Below, piece after piece: positions 1 through 11,652 of a stretch of 64,000 nt of DNA. Source of the stretch: Psettodes erumei. Its lineage: Eukaryota > Chordata > Actinopteri > Pleuronectiformes > Psettodidae. A program made the position numbers and the translations under genes. Positions within the stretch are counted from its first letter, which is position 1. Each line of letters starts with the position of its first letter. The stretch spans positions 930,001 to 994,000 of the forward strand of contig JAFBJZ010000821.1 in assembly GCA_016785225.1 (NCBI GenBank), read 5' to 3'. A model generated the notes under the pieces. It searched no databases. It was not told where the DNA came from and saw only the letters and a list, made by a program, of their open reading frames with translations.

Positions 1-1558
1 CTTTACTCTAGCTCTGATGCTCAGAGCTCACACATACAGGATTAACGAATTACCATCTGAACGGTAAATGAAGACGAAGAAATAGAGAAAGTAGGAAGGA
101 AGCTGGAGAAAGGATGAGGGAGAGGAGGAGATGAAATGGGGCCAGATGGAGGGAGTGAACCGTTGTAATGCCGCAGTAGCTGCAGCGACCGTGCTACCTA
201 GCTCAATGTCAATGACACTGAATATGATTACAGCCTGTTCATGGATTCAGATGGGAGGCTCGATAGCACTTAATAGCTTTGGATGCACCAAACTGTCTGA
301 GATGGAGAACAGAGTGTGTGTACAGCAGGTATCCAGCATATCTTATCAGTTGTTGCTATAAATAACCTGCTATATTGTGTGTTTTATGTTTGGAGCTGTA
401 GTTGTTTTGCCTGCTTCATGTTTGTGCGTGTGAGTCTGTGTGAGTGCGCAGGGTGTTAATGGGCTGGGTAATCATTCAATATCATTTGTCTTGGTGGAAT
501 CTTTTTGTGACATCATCGTATTTTGTTATCCTGTTTTTTATTGAAAACAGAACAAAACGAGGCATTGATGTTTTTGTCGAAAGAGCTTTGTCTGATCTAA
601 GTTAACTGCATCAATAATCATTGAGCTGAGCATTGAGTTCATTTTTCAAAATGTGAATTTGCACAAATGTAATATCTATATATATACTGTAAAATGTCCC
701 TATTAATACTGTTAAATTAATTTCAGCCAGATGGTCCAGCCCACAACTTAAGTGTGTATTTCTTATAGAGCAGTGATGACCAGCAGATACATGGGGAACG
801 AAATAGAAATTAGGATTTGGAAAAAAAAGATTTGATTTATTAACATATTTGTCTTTCACAGGCTGATCTGATCTCACGACTTTGTTGTAACGCATGAGCG
901 ACATATGTTGTGATTAAAAGTGTATGAAAAGTAGTTAACAGGCCGGCAGCAGAAGTGGAAATATATGCCGCATACATGTATAAAATATGAACGATGTGTG
1001 GTGGATAAGCGGTGCATTCACTCGGCTTCCTCATGTGGTCGTGGAACAACTCACCCCAACCTGCCTGCAAAACAGGCATTTCCCCTAAATGTCAAACCAC
1101 TGACGTAATATCAACTTCATCATCAAAACTGTTCAATTAATTCAAGTTTTAATGAGTGGAACATAGCAGATGGCAGTCTTATAAAGAAAGCAACTTAAGT
1201 CGTTTAATAAAAGAATATATTTAAATATATACAGGCTGTAACTGAGGCCCTGACGTAGTTACGCTGCAGGAGAGAAGAGTAAAAAAAGGAAAGAAATTGG
1301 TTGTTAAGTTTGAATTACTGCTGCATTTTCTGTGACCTTCTGCTCCTGGCTATCTCGACTCAAACTTTTTATGAGTTCTGCCTGTTTTTCAGCTTTTTCA
1401 TCTCCTCTAACTGGTAGAAATCCTCTGCATGCTCCTCAGGAACCCATCGGTTCCTGCAGGAGATGGTGACTTGATTTTTCAGGAAAACCTGTGTCTCCGG
1501 CGTCCGTGTCCTCGACACGCAACGGTCGAGCTGACGAACGTGCGCGCTCTCTCCGCAG
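1..1558 (+). other. Intron of KIAA1549-like gene (partial)
   Basis: The stretch before the first recognisable exon shows no coding exon. It is AT-rich with short low-complexity tracts, and it ends in a pyrimidine-rich acceptor (CTCTCTCCGCAG at 1547-1558). Upstream exons of the gene, encoding the ectodomain and membrane segment, must lie left of the window. Confidence 0.6.
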
Positions 1559-1800
1559 GGCGAACCGGAACCGTTCGAGGAGACCAACGTGGACCGTCTG
1601 ATGAGCTCTCTGGGTTACGGAGGTGGATCTACTGGCACCGGGAACGGCAGCTTGGGGGTGAAAGCTCACCGCGGCTCCGACTCCTCCACGCTCAGCTCCC
1701 AGCCATCCATTGACGAGGTCCGCACGCAGATGCACATGTTGCTAGGCAACGCCTTCAGCCTGGCACCTCCGGACCACGACCCGCCTTCCCCTCCAACCAA
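1559..1800 (+). CDS. kiaa1549l: KIAA1549-like (UPF0606 family) C-terminal coding exon 1 of 6
   Basis: This is the first of six consecutive exons that join in frame into the C-terminal 278 residues of a KIAA1549-family transmembrane protein. The family is large, membrane-spanning and functionally obscure (human KIAA1549 is known mainly from BRAF fusions in pilocytic astrocytoma). The part here would be cytoplasmic tail. The exon opens in phase 0 after CTCCGCAG and reads GEPEPFEETNVDRLMSSLGY, then a Gly/Ser-rich stretch, then SIDEVRTQMHMLLGNAFSLA and a Pro/Asp-rich end. It closes at AA|GTAAAT, leaving two bases for the next exon. I prefer KIAA1549L over KIAA1549 because SPON1 lies downstream and both human genes are on 11p, and because the protein ends early. 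The paralogue assignment is inference; the family assignment is from recognised sequence. Confidence 0.8.
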
Positions 1801-2024
1801 GTAAATTCTGATTTTTTTCGAGATGATCTATCTTTTTTCAGCACATCTGCATGATTAACAGTGTGTAGGAAAGAAAGAATAAGAGAGGAGCGCTGACACT
1901 TAGTTTGAACTCAGTGGAGCGCATTCATCCAACTCCCAAGCTGCTTCTCGCAAAGCGGAGTAGCTTTATGTGAACACGTCCGCTTCCTTTTTTCTTCTGA
2001 ACTTTCCCCATTTCTCATCCACAG
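1801..2024 (+). other. Intron
   Basis: Short intron of 224 bp with a GTAAAT donor and a TCATCCACAG acceptor. The phase carries two bases across it and the join restores a His-rich reading frame. Confidence 0.75.
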
Positions 2025-2190
2025 CCACCACCATCACCACCACCATGCCCACAGCGCTTACAACCCCTCCCACACCAGCCACTACAGCGACGGGGTGACC
2101 AGCGCCCCAGGGACCATGAACCACCCCTGCGGCGGCCGGCAGAGGAGCACGGGCTACGAGGACATGCACCAGTGCAGCCTGCCCAAACCG
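2025..2190 (+). CDS. kiaa1549l: KIAA1549-like coding exon 2 of 6 (poly-His segment)
   Basis: The exon completes a split Asn codon and then encodes seven consecutive His residues, followed by Ala-His, then SAYNPSHTSHYSDGVTSAPG, a CGGRQRSTGYEDMHQC segment, and SLPKP. It ends in phase 0 at CCG|GTAAAC. The composition (His, Ser, Tyr, Gly) suggests an intrinsically disordered cytoplasmic region with no folded domain. The acceptor is TCTCATCCACAG. It is 166 bp long and keeps frame with both neighbours. Confidence 0.8.
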
Positions 2191-3310
2191 GTAAACACTG
2201 GGAGAGGGCTCAGGGCTCAGGTGGACCAAATTACAAAAAAGACAGGCCTGTAGTGCTGACTGTGCGCATAGTTTTCATCTTATTTGTGCAAGGTTCGATG
2301 ACAGTGCGATTTCGTAAGTGGTGCTCAGCAGCACTTTTTGATAAAAACCATTCCAAGGACAGAAACCTGTGGAAACAATAGCAAATTAATAGATTTGATT
2401 GGCCATTTGAGGGCAGTCATGGAACAGCAAACATGTCACTGACATGCAGTATTGTTGCTTTATAACGCTGATGCAGCCCCATTCACACTGACAAACAGCT
2501 GCTTACAAATCCAGCTGAAACAGACCAACATTAGCATTCATCTGGAGTTATGAAAGTCAAATATTCCCTCTCCTTTCAGATGAGTTTTCCTCTGTACCGA
2601 CTCCTGAGGGAGATCATTTGGCTCTGCAGCTGCTGCGCTGCCACTGTGTTCATTAGCTGGTCTCTAACTTTGTCAGCCATTTAATGCCAGGCAGGTAGCA
2701 GCCAGAGCGAACCAAAACAATAAAACTGCGGGCCGTAAAACCAAAACAATGAGCTAAAAGGCACTAAAACCCCTCTCAGGGACATCTTTTACATTATGTG
2801 TGACCATATAATCCACTGCTAGTAAAAGCCATGCAAAAAGTCAAGTGTTGCTAATGATTCTGGTAAATGGAGACGAGGTCGTGCATATTTATGTTGAATA
2901 TTTTTTTGCACATTTGACCAGTTCTGCAGAGAGGCTCTTGTGAATTTCAACAATGGTGACTTCGCTCAAAATATCCTGTAAAATGTTTGCACAGACAGAG
3001 AGTTGCCGTCAGTGCATGTGTGTGTGTGTGTGTGGCAGCTGATCAGCAAGGGAGAAGCCATTAAAATTAGCTAATTTAAGAAAAGAAAACCAATAAAAAT
3101 AATAATGAATAATAAAGTGCAGCTTGAGTTTGCCTGTGCATCAGATCCTCCACGATGAGCTCTCGTCAGACAACCATCTGATTCTCCAGCCCCTTTATTC
3201 ATCAAGACTGCGTTATTGTTACTTCACCCAGTATTCTGCCCTCTGTCTTGTACCTATGCTGTTGTCTCGGCATCAGATACCATTGGAAACTTTATTTGTG
3301 GCTTCTGCAG
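2191..3310 (+). other. Intron with a short GT repeat and a conserved-looking 31-bp element
   Basis: Intron of 1,120 bp from GTAAAC to GGCTTCTGCAG. It holds a short (GT)n near 3017-3034 and, at 2517-2547, a 31-bp sequence that recurs at 41191-41221 with a single mismatch. No coding exon was seen. Confidence 0.65.
2517..2547 (+). repeat. 31-bp dispersed element, copy 1
   Basis: The core is AACATTAGCATTCATCTGGA. It matches 41191-41221 at 30 of 31 positions by eye, and more weakly 41253-41278. It contains a POU/octamer-like ATTAGCAT. Its flanks do not align with those of the other copies, so the shared unit appears to be the short element only. Confidence 0.6.
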
Positions 3311-3408
3311 GGTTTCCGGTTCACTCAGCTTCCTGATATGGGCATTGGATCTCCCCCGCCGCTGATCCCCTCCAGACCAGGACCGCCACCTGGGACCTCT
3401 CTACGACG
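3311..3408 (+). CDS. kiaa1549l: KIAA1549-like coding exon 3 of 6 (proline-rich)
   Basis: A 98-bp exon opening in phase 0 after TTCTGCAG. It encodes GFRFTQLPDMGIGSPPPLIP followed by SRPGPPPGTSLR, leaving CG for the next exon at the donor CG|GTACCG. This is the block by which I recognised the family. The proline-rich PxxP stretches resemble SH3-binding sequence, but binding is only a possibility. The next exon's first base completes an Arg codon. Confidence 0.85.
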
Positions 3409-5026
3409 GTACCGCCCACACTCACACAATTAATGCCAAATACAGACACATGAATGACAACATATTTATATAAAAAAACACAGCATATGAAACTTGTAAA
3501 TAAAGAAAAATGATAAGAACAGAGGATAAACTGCAAGTCATGTAGCAAAAACGTTCAAACATGTGGCCCATAATTCCACGCAGAGATCAGATGTGGAGAA
3601 AAAGTCCACACGTGGCATTTAGAAGCGTCCCTGGACGACCCCTCAGCCAATCAGAACGCAGCTCTGGGGCTAATCGCCGCACCAGATGAAGATGTAAATG
3701 ATAAGTGGAGAGCGCGCAGGGCGAGGACATGGCGAAGAAAAGCTGACCGCCCCGCTCATCCGCCCCGTCTCTCAGACCCGTACGTTGCTCTGCGTCCTTC
3801 CAGCCCGGCAGCGTCTTCATTTAAATGCTGTTGCTGTGTGCACCCTGTTGCTGGGCGCTTCGGCACTGCGGAGACTGATTGACTGCCCTGCGCTGCTGCG
3901 GCGTCGCACGGAGGAGCGTGCTCGCCCCCTAGTGGATGAACAGAGAAAACACCAGCAGGCGGATGTCGCTCCAGCTGCGATGTGCTGCTGAAAAAAATAG
4001 CAAATTGGTAGTAAACCACTGATGTAATAAAAATAACATTTAGAATGTCATTAAAATACAATTAGGATTTCATATCTATGATAAAGACAGCTGTGCTGGT
4101 CTTATAATTCTCTAATTATGGCTAATTTTGAATCTGAACTGCGGGTGTGTGACCGTGACTCTCGCTCCAATGGCAGAGGTGTGTTAAAACAATGTTTTAG
4201 AGGTTAGTCAGTCAGCTGGTCACGGCTCCTCCCGCGGCCTCAGGGAGGAGGAGCGCAGCGCGGTAATTCCTCTTCAGTATGCACGGTGAGACATTAGTGA
4301 GCCTGCTGCATCATGATCCTGAGCTCCGGTAGTGACATCATCTGTCCCCCGGCCCTTTACCGGAGTGGAACACCAACAGTAGCCAGTAACAGAGGGGGGG
4401 GGGGCATGTACAAGAGGTGCAAACAAATCAGAACAACCCAAAAAACAACAACCCAAAACTCATTTACATTTGTGTCTCTGTGTTGTGTAATGGATTTCTT
4501 TAATTATCATGAGCTGAAATAAACAGACACCACTGATAAACCAGCTGATGTCATTGGCAGCTTAATTTGCGCCGCGCCCGCTCTCCCTCCGGTTCGAGCT
4601 GACGTAAGCTTGATGACGCCCCGCATTTTCACATCTACAGCTGCACATCAACTAACTTCAAGCGCCTTTGGCTCTGCAACACCGTCTTACATATGATCTA
4701 TACAGGCATTTTTCCCTGTTCGCTGTGTTTGCACCTCCAATTACTTTAGTGTACATGAGTCATTGTCTGCTGGAGTGGATTGAGTTGATTTCATTGTCCA
4801 GATGCATCCACCTTCCTGCTGTGGAGAGGTAGGAATAAAAAAGTCAAAATAAAATTTGAAAAATGATTTGACTGCACCAGATTCGATCCCCTCTCTTTGC
4901 TGACCTCCTCTTCTTTGTGGAGCTTCAGTTTTGTTTCCGCCAGTGGCTTTAGGAAGCTTGCTAATGTGTCAAACAGTTGTGCGGTGGCGCGTCGGGTTGA
5001 CGTGCGTCTCTGCTCTCCACGAACAG
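3409..5026 (+). other. Intron with GC-rich patches
   Basis: Intron of 1,618 bp. It contains CpG-containing patches near 3700-3950 and 4190-4270, a G run at about 4393-4404, and an AT-rich centre. No exon with protein similarity was seen. It ends at TCTCCACGAACAG. Confidence 0.65.
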
Positions 5027-5172
5027 CTCCACCCCCGACGTTAGCCTGAAGCCTCGCGTGTCGGAGGCCTCGGACCTCCAGGCCCAGCAGCACAACGGAG
5101 CCCCCTACCTGCCGCTGTCCAGGACCCCCTTCCCTGCTGTTACTGTGGACCAGTCCATCACCACCTACTCAG
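5027..5172 (+). CDS. kiaa1549l: KIAA1549-like coding exon 4 of 6
   Basis: The first base completes the split Arg codon. The exon then reads STPDVSLKPRVSEASDLQAQ, a short Gln/His-Asn linker, then NGAPYLPLSRTPFPAVTVDQ and SITTYS. It ends with one base of a Gly codon at TCAG|GTGAGA. It is 146 bp long. The region is Ser/Thr/Pro-rich with no fold that I recognise, consistent with a flexible cytoplasmic tail. Confidence 0.82.
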
Positions 5173-5262
5173 GTGAGACAGAAGGTCAGGGAGCTGAAGC
5201 GGAGGCGGAGACGTGGTGAGAAAAGATCGTTAATCGGCCGAATCCACCTTTACGTCTCACAG

Positions 5263-5417
5263 GAAACCCAATAACAGCAGTCTACGCTATATCAGCCAAC
5301 CGCCCGGGGTACTCGGACTACTTCGTCATGTCGCCGCCGTCCTCGTACCGCAGCCCCTCCTGGATGTCCTACCCGCCCGAGCCCGAGGACCTGCCGAGGC
5401 AGTGGAACGACACGCCG
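5263..5417 (+). CDS. kiaa1549l: KIAA1549-like coding exon 5 of 6
   Basis: The exon follows a 90-bp intron (5173-5262, acceptor GTCTCACAG) and completes a Gly codon. It encodes NPITAVYAISANRPGYSDYF, then VMSPPSSYRSPSWMSYPPEP and EDLPRQWNDTP, ending in phase 0 at CCG|GTGAGC. The SYRSPSWMSYPPEPEDLPRQW block is the second strongly family-typical segment. Several Tyr residues in Ser/Pro context could be phosphorylation or SH2/WW ligands, but nothing in the sequence proves this. Confidence 0.85.
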
Positions 5418-5513
5418 GTGAGCTCCTCCCTCACGTAGTTTCATGACGAGCTGTGAACGCTTCCTGTGCGTCTCCAGTGTGTGAAGCACTTCTCCTCTTC
5501 TCCCCCCACCCAG

Positions 5514-5543
5514 AACTCCCGTCACCTGGAAACCATCTGCTGA
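5514..5543 (+). CDS. kiaa1549l: KIAA1549-like terminal coding exon with stop
   Basis: After a 96-bp intron (5418-5513) with a strong pyrimidine tract and CCCACCCAG, the last coding piece is NSRHLETIC followed by TGA. The six exons total 837 bp, exactly 279 codons including the stop, which supports all the chosen junctions together. The extreme C-terminus (Thr-Ile-Cys) is an S/T-x-hydrophobic-like ending and could be a PDZ ligand. The short terminal exon differs from the longer C-terminus I associate with KIAA1549 itself, one reason for preferring KIAA1549L. Confidence 0.75.
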   Translation, partial: NSRHLETIC

Positions 5544-6473
5544 AGTCGTCTGCCCGTGACACCGAGTGAAGCTCGGTGGGTCAGCACATCTCCAAAAACA
5601 TACATGTAGATTTATACGGCTCCGGACACGTTCTTTTTTATTTTTCTGGTCAAACTAAGGGCTGTCAAAGATGAATACAACTATTCTTACAAGTCTTTTA
5701 ACATATGGCTTTAAATTAGCCCGTCTGCTTTGTCGATTTCTGTTTCCCTGGTCCAGCAGTATTTGCCATGTGGCTCCATCCATGCAACGAAAACGTGGCG
5801 TAGTTCGGAGCAGGTGCAAGGCCGAATGTTTGCAGCGGTGCTCGCCGTCAGCTGGCACGCTCATTAGCTGGCTAATGGGGGGAACAAGTTCACACAATAA
5901 GTATTTGTAGCGTTGACTCCTGTCTCATAATTATCTGCAAACCGCTGCCTCTGCGGAGCGGCGTTTACTCCAGCGCTGGAGGGTAAATAGAAACGGCTGA
6001 TAAGCTACATCAGCTTCTCTTTGTTTTTGGCTTCCTCGGCTCTCCGTCCCCTCGAAGGTCAGCGCCGCTGAGAAAGCTCGCTGTCGGTCAGGGACAGAAA
6101 TCGGCATGTCGGACAGCCGCTGAGTGAAAACTGAAGCTCCACGTGGAAAGTGATGACAGGCATGTGGTCTCTTCCCGCAGGCGTCTCCCTGGATGGGTGG
6201 AGGACGTCCCTCTCACAGAAGACTCTCTGGAGCTTTTTCACCCCTCCCTCCCTTGAGCCTGGCCTTGGTCACTTTGATTCGTTCATCACCAGTGCCCCCC
6301 CCCCCCCCCACCCTCACACATTATCTCTAGCTGCCCCTCTCTCTGCTGGCGTGGCCTCCATCTGTCATCTGCAGCTCAAAGCACCCCCACCCCACCCCAG
6401 AACTCCTCTGCCCTGTAAGATCTCTCACCAGGTCAAAGCTCCACTCCTGACCAATGCAAAGTTTCAGCCATAA

Positions 6474-6530
6474 TTCTCTCTCTCTCGCTCGCTCTTTCTC
6501 TCTCTCTCTCTCCCTCTCTCTCTGTGTTCT
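6474..6530 (+). repeat. (CT)n pyrimidine tract
   Basis: Imperfect CTCTCT array of about 55 bp in the probable 3'UTR, following a short C homopolymer near 6295-6310. Confidence 0.85.
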
Positions 6531-9500
6531 TTCTGCTCCCTGAGCCCCCGGCCCTCACCGGCCCTCGCCAGCCCCTCGTAGCCCCCCCCGGTCACCACCT
6601 CCACGTAGACTGCCTCTTCCGTGGTGACCGCCACTGTACAGCCAGAGGCCCCTCCCACCGCTGGGCCGAACTGAGCCGCGCACGGACGAACAGGGAGAGC
6701 GCGGCGCGGCGCCCCAGCAGCCATCGTACAGTAACTGCCATCCTGCCCAGCACACGATGGCGCACAGCGCTGCAGTGGCCAGTAGTCTACTCCTCTGAAC
6801 TGGACCGGACCGGACCATCGTGGACTCGCCTCCTTAAGGTCAACTGTAAAGCCAGGAATGCTGGACTGACTTAAAACTGTGCTTTTTTTTGATGAATCCA
6901 AATTCCTATGTAAACCTTCTACAACTGGTTAATATGTGTATTTTAAACTTAAGTGAGAAAAAAAAATCTAAGGAAAAAGGAAAAAAAAACAACAAATCTC
7001 GTCTTGAGCTGTCTCAATTTCAGTTTTTGGATATTTGTGTGCTTTTGTCTTTTACTTTTGTGCATTGATTACTATCAATGGATTTACTGTACAAAAAAAG
7101 ATGTAGTGAGTGCTTCTCTTTCACTCACCTTATTTCAAGGCAAAAAGAAAAAATATTACACTCTTTGAAGCAGAGCAAACGGCGGCTTAGTTGTCTGTGG
7201 TAATGATGGCATTTCTGTACTTTTTAAAAAAGACTTAGTTCATTTACCGTTTTCCTTCATGAGATTCAGCAGTGAAAATAAGAATTAGCCACCGTGTCCT
7301 GTCCGTCATCCGTCCGAGAAGTTGTTTTTTTTTTTGTCTGCGAAACCATCCGGCAGACCCGGGTCAAGTGGACACGATCAAACAGGCAGGTCTGGGATTC
7401 GTAGCTTCGCAGTCGCTGCAGAAGTTGCTGGATTTAAAAAAAAAAAGAAATTGACAGTATGATGAGTTGGATTGGAAGTGTTTCAGTTCTGGTTTGACCC
7501 ATGCCTGTGACCAGTATGTCAACACATACGGAAAAACAGTTCTTTTACTTGAAAGGTGTCTACCGTATAAGGAACTCTGACTTTGGGCCACTTTGGTGTT
7601 GATGAAGTGGGATGAATACTCACTGGTCTCTGGAACATGGTGTCGCACTGTTTGGGAGACTCGCTGGGCTCGGACGAGCCGCGTCTCTGACGACTAAATG
7701 TATTACTGTACATAGCAGATGATTTAACAAAGAGATTTATGCAAGGAGTGCGGGAGGGAAACTTCGCTCGACATTGTCCCGATGCCATTTTTCTTCCTTT
7801 TCAGTTTTTACGATGATGGACTGTTTTCTTTTTTAAACTCCTTGACTCTCGGAAGGATGCGCACATGTCAGTGCCGCCCGGACCCTCGTGTTTCACGGTG
7901 TTACCGACACAGAACTTAAACTTTACAGATAAGAGATGGAGAGTTCAGAGTGATATGCAGTAAGGAGACACTTGTCCAGCAGATCTAACCCTGTGTTTGC
8001 AGTATTCTTTGTGTTTAAACAAACTGAATATAGTTATATAGTAGCTAGAACTGTGTAAATTTCAGTACAAAGAATGTCACAGGCGAAATTCTATTTATCC
8101 TCATTTTTTCTGAGGAGAACTGGGCATCTGTGAGCACAGTGTATGTTAGGCTTCTCATCATGTAGATGGTACCAAAGGAGATTATAGCCATATATTAACT
8201 TCACCAAGTGGACATAAAACAGCTGAGATATACAGCGTTATGTCAGAAGTGGCAAATGATACCAGATGAGAGTATATTAGATGGGAAATGATGCGGCAGA
8301 ACAGAGTTAGGTAGTACAGTCTAGTTTCAAATGAAATGAGCACTTTTATAAAGAGTCCATGGCAGATGAGAGCAGAATCAATGCAAAGATGCAGTTGTAT
8401 AGCATGACATACTCTGATTCTATAAATGTACAAAATCTTTTAGAAATTCTTCCACATAAATTGATAATTGCAAAGCTGCGCATGAATTATCAGAGTAATT
8501 TTTTTTTAAACATCCAGCTGATGTTGACCTTTTTGACCCCTAGACAGAGCTGTAGCTACAATAAAGGATGCCAAGGATATGTGCACAGTACTGCATTATT
8601 TAAGGTAATAAGAAGGTTTTCATAACTTGAAAAGAATAGAGTATACATTATACAATAAAACATAGTAAAGTTTTAAAGCCAGATTTTGATTTTTTTTAAA
8701 GTTAAAACTCTTTTAAGATGCAAAACAAAAATATGCCAGCTTTGAAGCAACATACAGTTACATAGGGAGAGAAAATGTACAGAAAATATATTTTGACAAT
8801 GAAAGTAATGTAGGAAATGTGAAAAAAGAACATCTTCAAACTGTTTTGGTGGCTGGTCAAAAATTTCTCAGGGGGGTGGGATTGCTCTGCGGGACTAAGT
8901 GCACAGTATTTCTAAAATCACAACGAATGCCCTGTCTCTGCGTTTATAGCTTCAAATTTAAAAGGGAATGCCAACTTATAAAATACACTTGGATACAGTT
9001 CAAATACACGTAATATTAACAGCCTGACAAATGAAGCCTGTATCTGCAGGTGAGAAAGTGGTTCAAGATCCGGCTCTTTTCTAAATGTAGGTCTGCACAT
9101 GATGGATATGAGATGCGGATGTTTAGGGAGATGAAAGCGAAGGTGGAGGGCTGCGAACAAACCCAGCGCTGCTGGTGTTCATCGTAACCGGGACTGGAGC
9201 TCATACTTTAACTCATACTCAGTGTATAAACCCATGTTTGGTTCAAGAGAAAACTCGTGTTTAGCGTTTTCTTTGCCTCCATGTTAAAGAGAGGGGTGGG
9301 TGGGTGTTGGTTTTGTAACCTGAGGGAGACTTGATGCTATGCTATACGTTGATGTGCAATGTTTGTGCTTTACACGGGTAAACGGCGAGATGCGTTTATT
9401 GACGACGGACTCTGGGACGGACCGGCTGTCAGTAGATTTTTTTTTTTTTCTGCCGTTTGAGCCATGTCATGATGCTGCGACGTCATGGCGGCGCTGATGA

Positions 9501-9605
9501 TGTCACGCTGTCGTCGCTCCGGTGTTGATGAGGTCACAGTGACGACAACTATGAATGCTGTTGGATGTAGTTATGCAGAAAAAAAACATTTTGGTGAATT
9601 TAAAC

Positions 9606-9620
9606 AATAAAGACAATAAA
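9606..9620 (+). terminator. Tandem polyadenylation signals
   Basis: Two AATAAA hexamers separated by three bases (9606-9611 and 9615-9620), followed by TG-rich sequence from about 9622. This is the most convincing poly(A) site after the KIAA1549-like stop, but usage is unverified. Confidence 0.45.
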
Positions 9621-11101
9621 TTTGTGAAAACAAACATGTCGACACGTGATCCATGTTATTGATCGTGTATGTGATGTTATATAGCGTATAACCACTAGAG
9701 GGAGGCAGACACATATAGTACAGGCTGAAACCTAAGCTTTCCTTCAGACTCGACAGTTTGACAGCGTCTTCTGTAAACTGTTATAGCCAGAGATCAAAAG
9801 TACCTCTCTGTTGATTTCAGTGCTATTTTTTCTGCCAGCAGCCACATGCAACACACATGAAGTTCATCAGTTTGTCGAGGCAGCTGCATGATGAATAAAA
9901 GATGTTTGAAGAGTCATTTCTGTCCCTGAGATGAAAGCTGAGCTGCTGTCAGTGACCTTGACCAGCGAAGACTGATTCGTGTTCGGTGCAACGGGCAAAG
10001 CCATGAATCACGGCGCAGATACGTCTGCTTTTTTATTCCTCCACTTGTAACCGTTAAGACTGAGACGTCACTTTGAAGAATGACATTTTTCCTTAAGTGA
10101 ATTGTGGGTTTGCTTTTGCCTTGTTAAATGAAGTGCTTAGGGAGTGAGCTACACCCGTGACTGGTAAATCCATCACTGAGTTTATGTGATGTTCTGTCTT
10201 TTTCGGGCTATTTGTCAGTGCTAGTTTCAAACTTAACTTAAGTTTCCAGACTTAACTTCAAACTGATTATGACTAATTATAGCTTACCTAGACCAGGTGT
10301 ACATTCATTAGATAAATGGTTGAAAAACTTTTAACACCACATCAGAAACAAAAGAACACAGCCCTCTCAAAGTTCCAAGCACAGAAGTAGAAAAAGTACA
10401 AACATCCGTCAAGTTGGAGGAAAAGATGACGAATTCCCTTCTTCATTCATGCCAGTGGGCTCCACTGAATTCAGGGTAAAAACCAAACAGCAGAAGGGAA
10501 GTCTTATTCTATTCCCCAGACTGATGCTACAGAGAAGTGGCTGTGTTTAGAATGCGTAAAGCTTTGTTTGTCTGACATAAACCAGGCCACGGTGGCATTT
10601 CTACATGTGCTGCTGCAGTTAATGTTGCAGATTTTACCAGGACGTGGGTGAGTAATGCGTTTGGTGTCTGAGGAGTTGGGCCGTTATGCACCTGTAGGGT
10701 GATCAGATGACCAGGAAGCAGAAGCAGCTGCGTGTTTCTAGTACCAGAATGAACCAGTTTGTTTATTAAATTATGTTTAAAGGTGATCAGGACAGGCACA
10801 GAGCTGATGTCATTTAGAGATGGTTCACTTTTGGGGACATTTCAGCTTTTACACATAAGATGAGAGCGATCTGTGAGGTTGTAGCAGTAGCTCTTAACTA
10901 GCAGGGATTTTCTTTCATTTGCTTTAGAGTGAAAATCTGTAACTTGTTCTTCTTCTGGCGCTGGGGTCGTGGCACTGACTATGGTCACGCCCAACCTTGG
11001 AGACAGCAGCTATATTCACATCACACACTCATTTGATCATTTGTTAACATGAAACTATTGATTAGTGCAGCTTTAAATATCTTATATTTTTTGCCACTCA
11101 G

Positions 11102-11167
11102 GGGGCAAAAGTTGCGATGAAGAAGTGTCAGCAGACCATTCACTTGGCGCCGTGGTTCTACTCACCT
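11102..11167 (+). other. Exon-like open segment with canonical splice borders
   Basis: A 66-bp segment preceded by TTTTTTGCCACTCAG and followed by a consensus GTAAGT donor. It is open in one frame across 22 codons (GAKVAMKKCQQTIHLAPWFY then SP). I do not recognise the peptide, and short spurious exons of this quality occur by chance. It could belong to a non-coding transcript. Confidence 0.15.
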
Positions 11168-11628
11168 GTAAGTCCAGTTCTTGTTCTTATTTTGCTTTTA
11201 GTTTTCGGGCTCATATGCTCACGTTCGTTTGATCTGTTATTAAGACGGATAAATGAATTCATGCAGCTTTAAGTCTGTCTTTGCGAATGTGTCAGAGTTC
11301 ATTTACATTGTTTTGCGTTGTGTTATCTGGGGGTCCGGGGGGCTCGTCTGCACAGCGTGAAATGAAGCTCAACATGATGTAAAGGGCTTTGGGAAGGCCT
11401 TGATGGGCTCAGTGCAAACACTGAGCAGCCTGCCTTTGTGCTTGCTCAGGTGCCTTGTGTTTGTGATATTCTTCATCCTGTCTCGGCTTCGGTCAGCTTG
11501 TCTCTCCGCTGCTAATCCCCTGCGCTCCCACGCGGGAGGTTGATGTTATACTCAGCTAAAACCTGCCAGATTTCGCCCAGAACAGCATCTTTTTGGCCGA
11601 TGGTTTCCTTGGCAGCTGTGTCTGTATC

Positions 11629-11652
11629 TGTGTGTGTGTGTGTGTGTGTGTG
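11629..11652 (+). repeat. (TG)n microsatellite
   Basis: About twelve TG units, followed by GC-interrupted units to 11660. Confidence 0.9.

Larger units (their letters stand above)
5544..9640 (+). other. kiaa1549l: Probable long 3'UTR of the KIAA1549-like gene
   Basis: About 4.1 kb downstream of the stop has no exon-like coding sequence. It becomes AT-rich from about 6.9 kb, with many ATTT and T/A-run tracts typical of 3'UTRs. It includes a C run and a (CT)n block at about 6300-6530. Two AATAAA hexamers sit close together at 9606-9611 and 9615-9620; an earlier AATAAA lies near 8655. The true extent is inferred from composition and signal position only. Confidence 0.45.

Noticed and set aside
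1738..1750. Perfect X-box-like GTTGCTAGGCAAC
   Set aside because: It lies in a coding exon of the KIAA1549-like gene and is explained by the codons for Leu-Leu-Gly-Asn. I do not call it regulatory.
4585..4600. Box B-like GGTTCGAGCTG suggesting a tRNA
   Set aside because: No matching box A or cloverleaf arms upstream.
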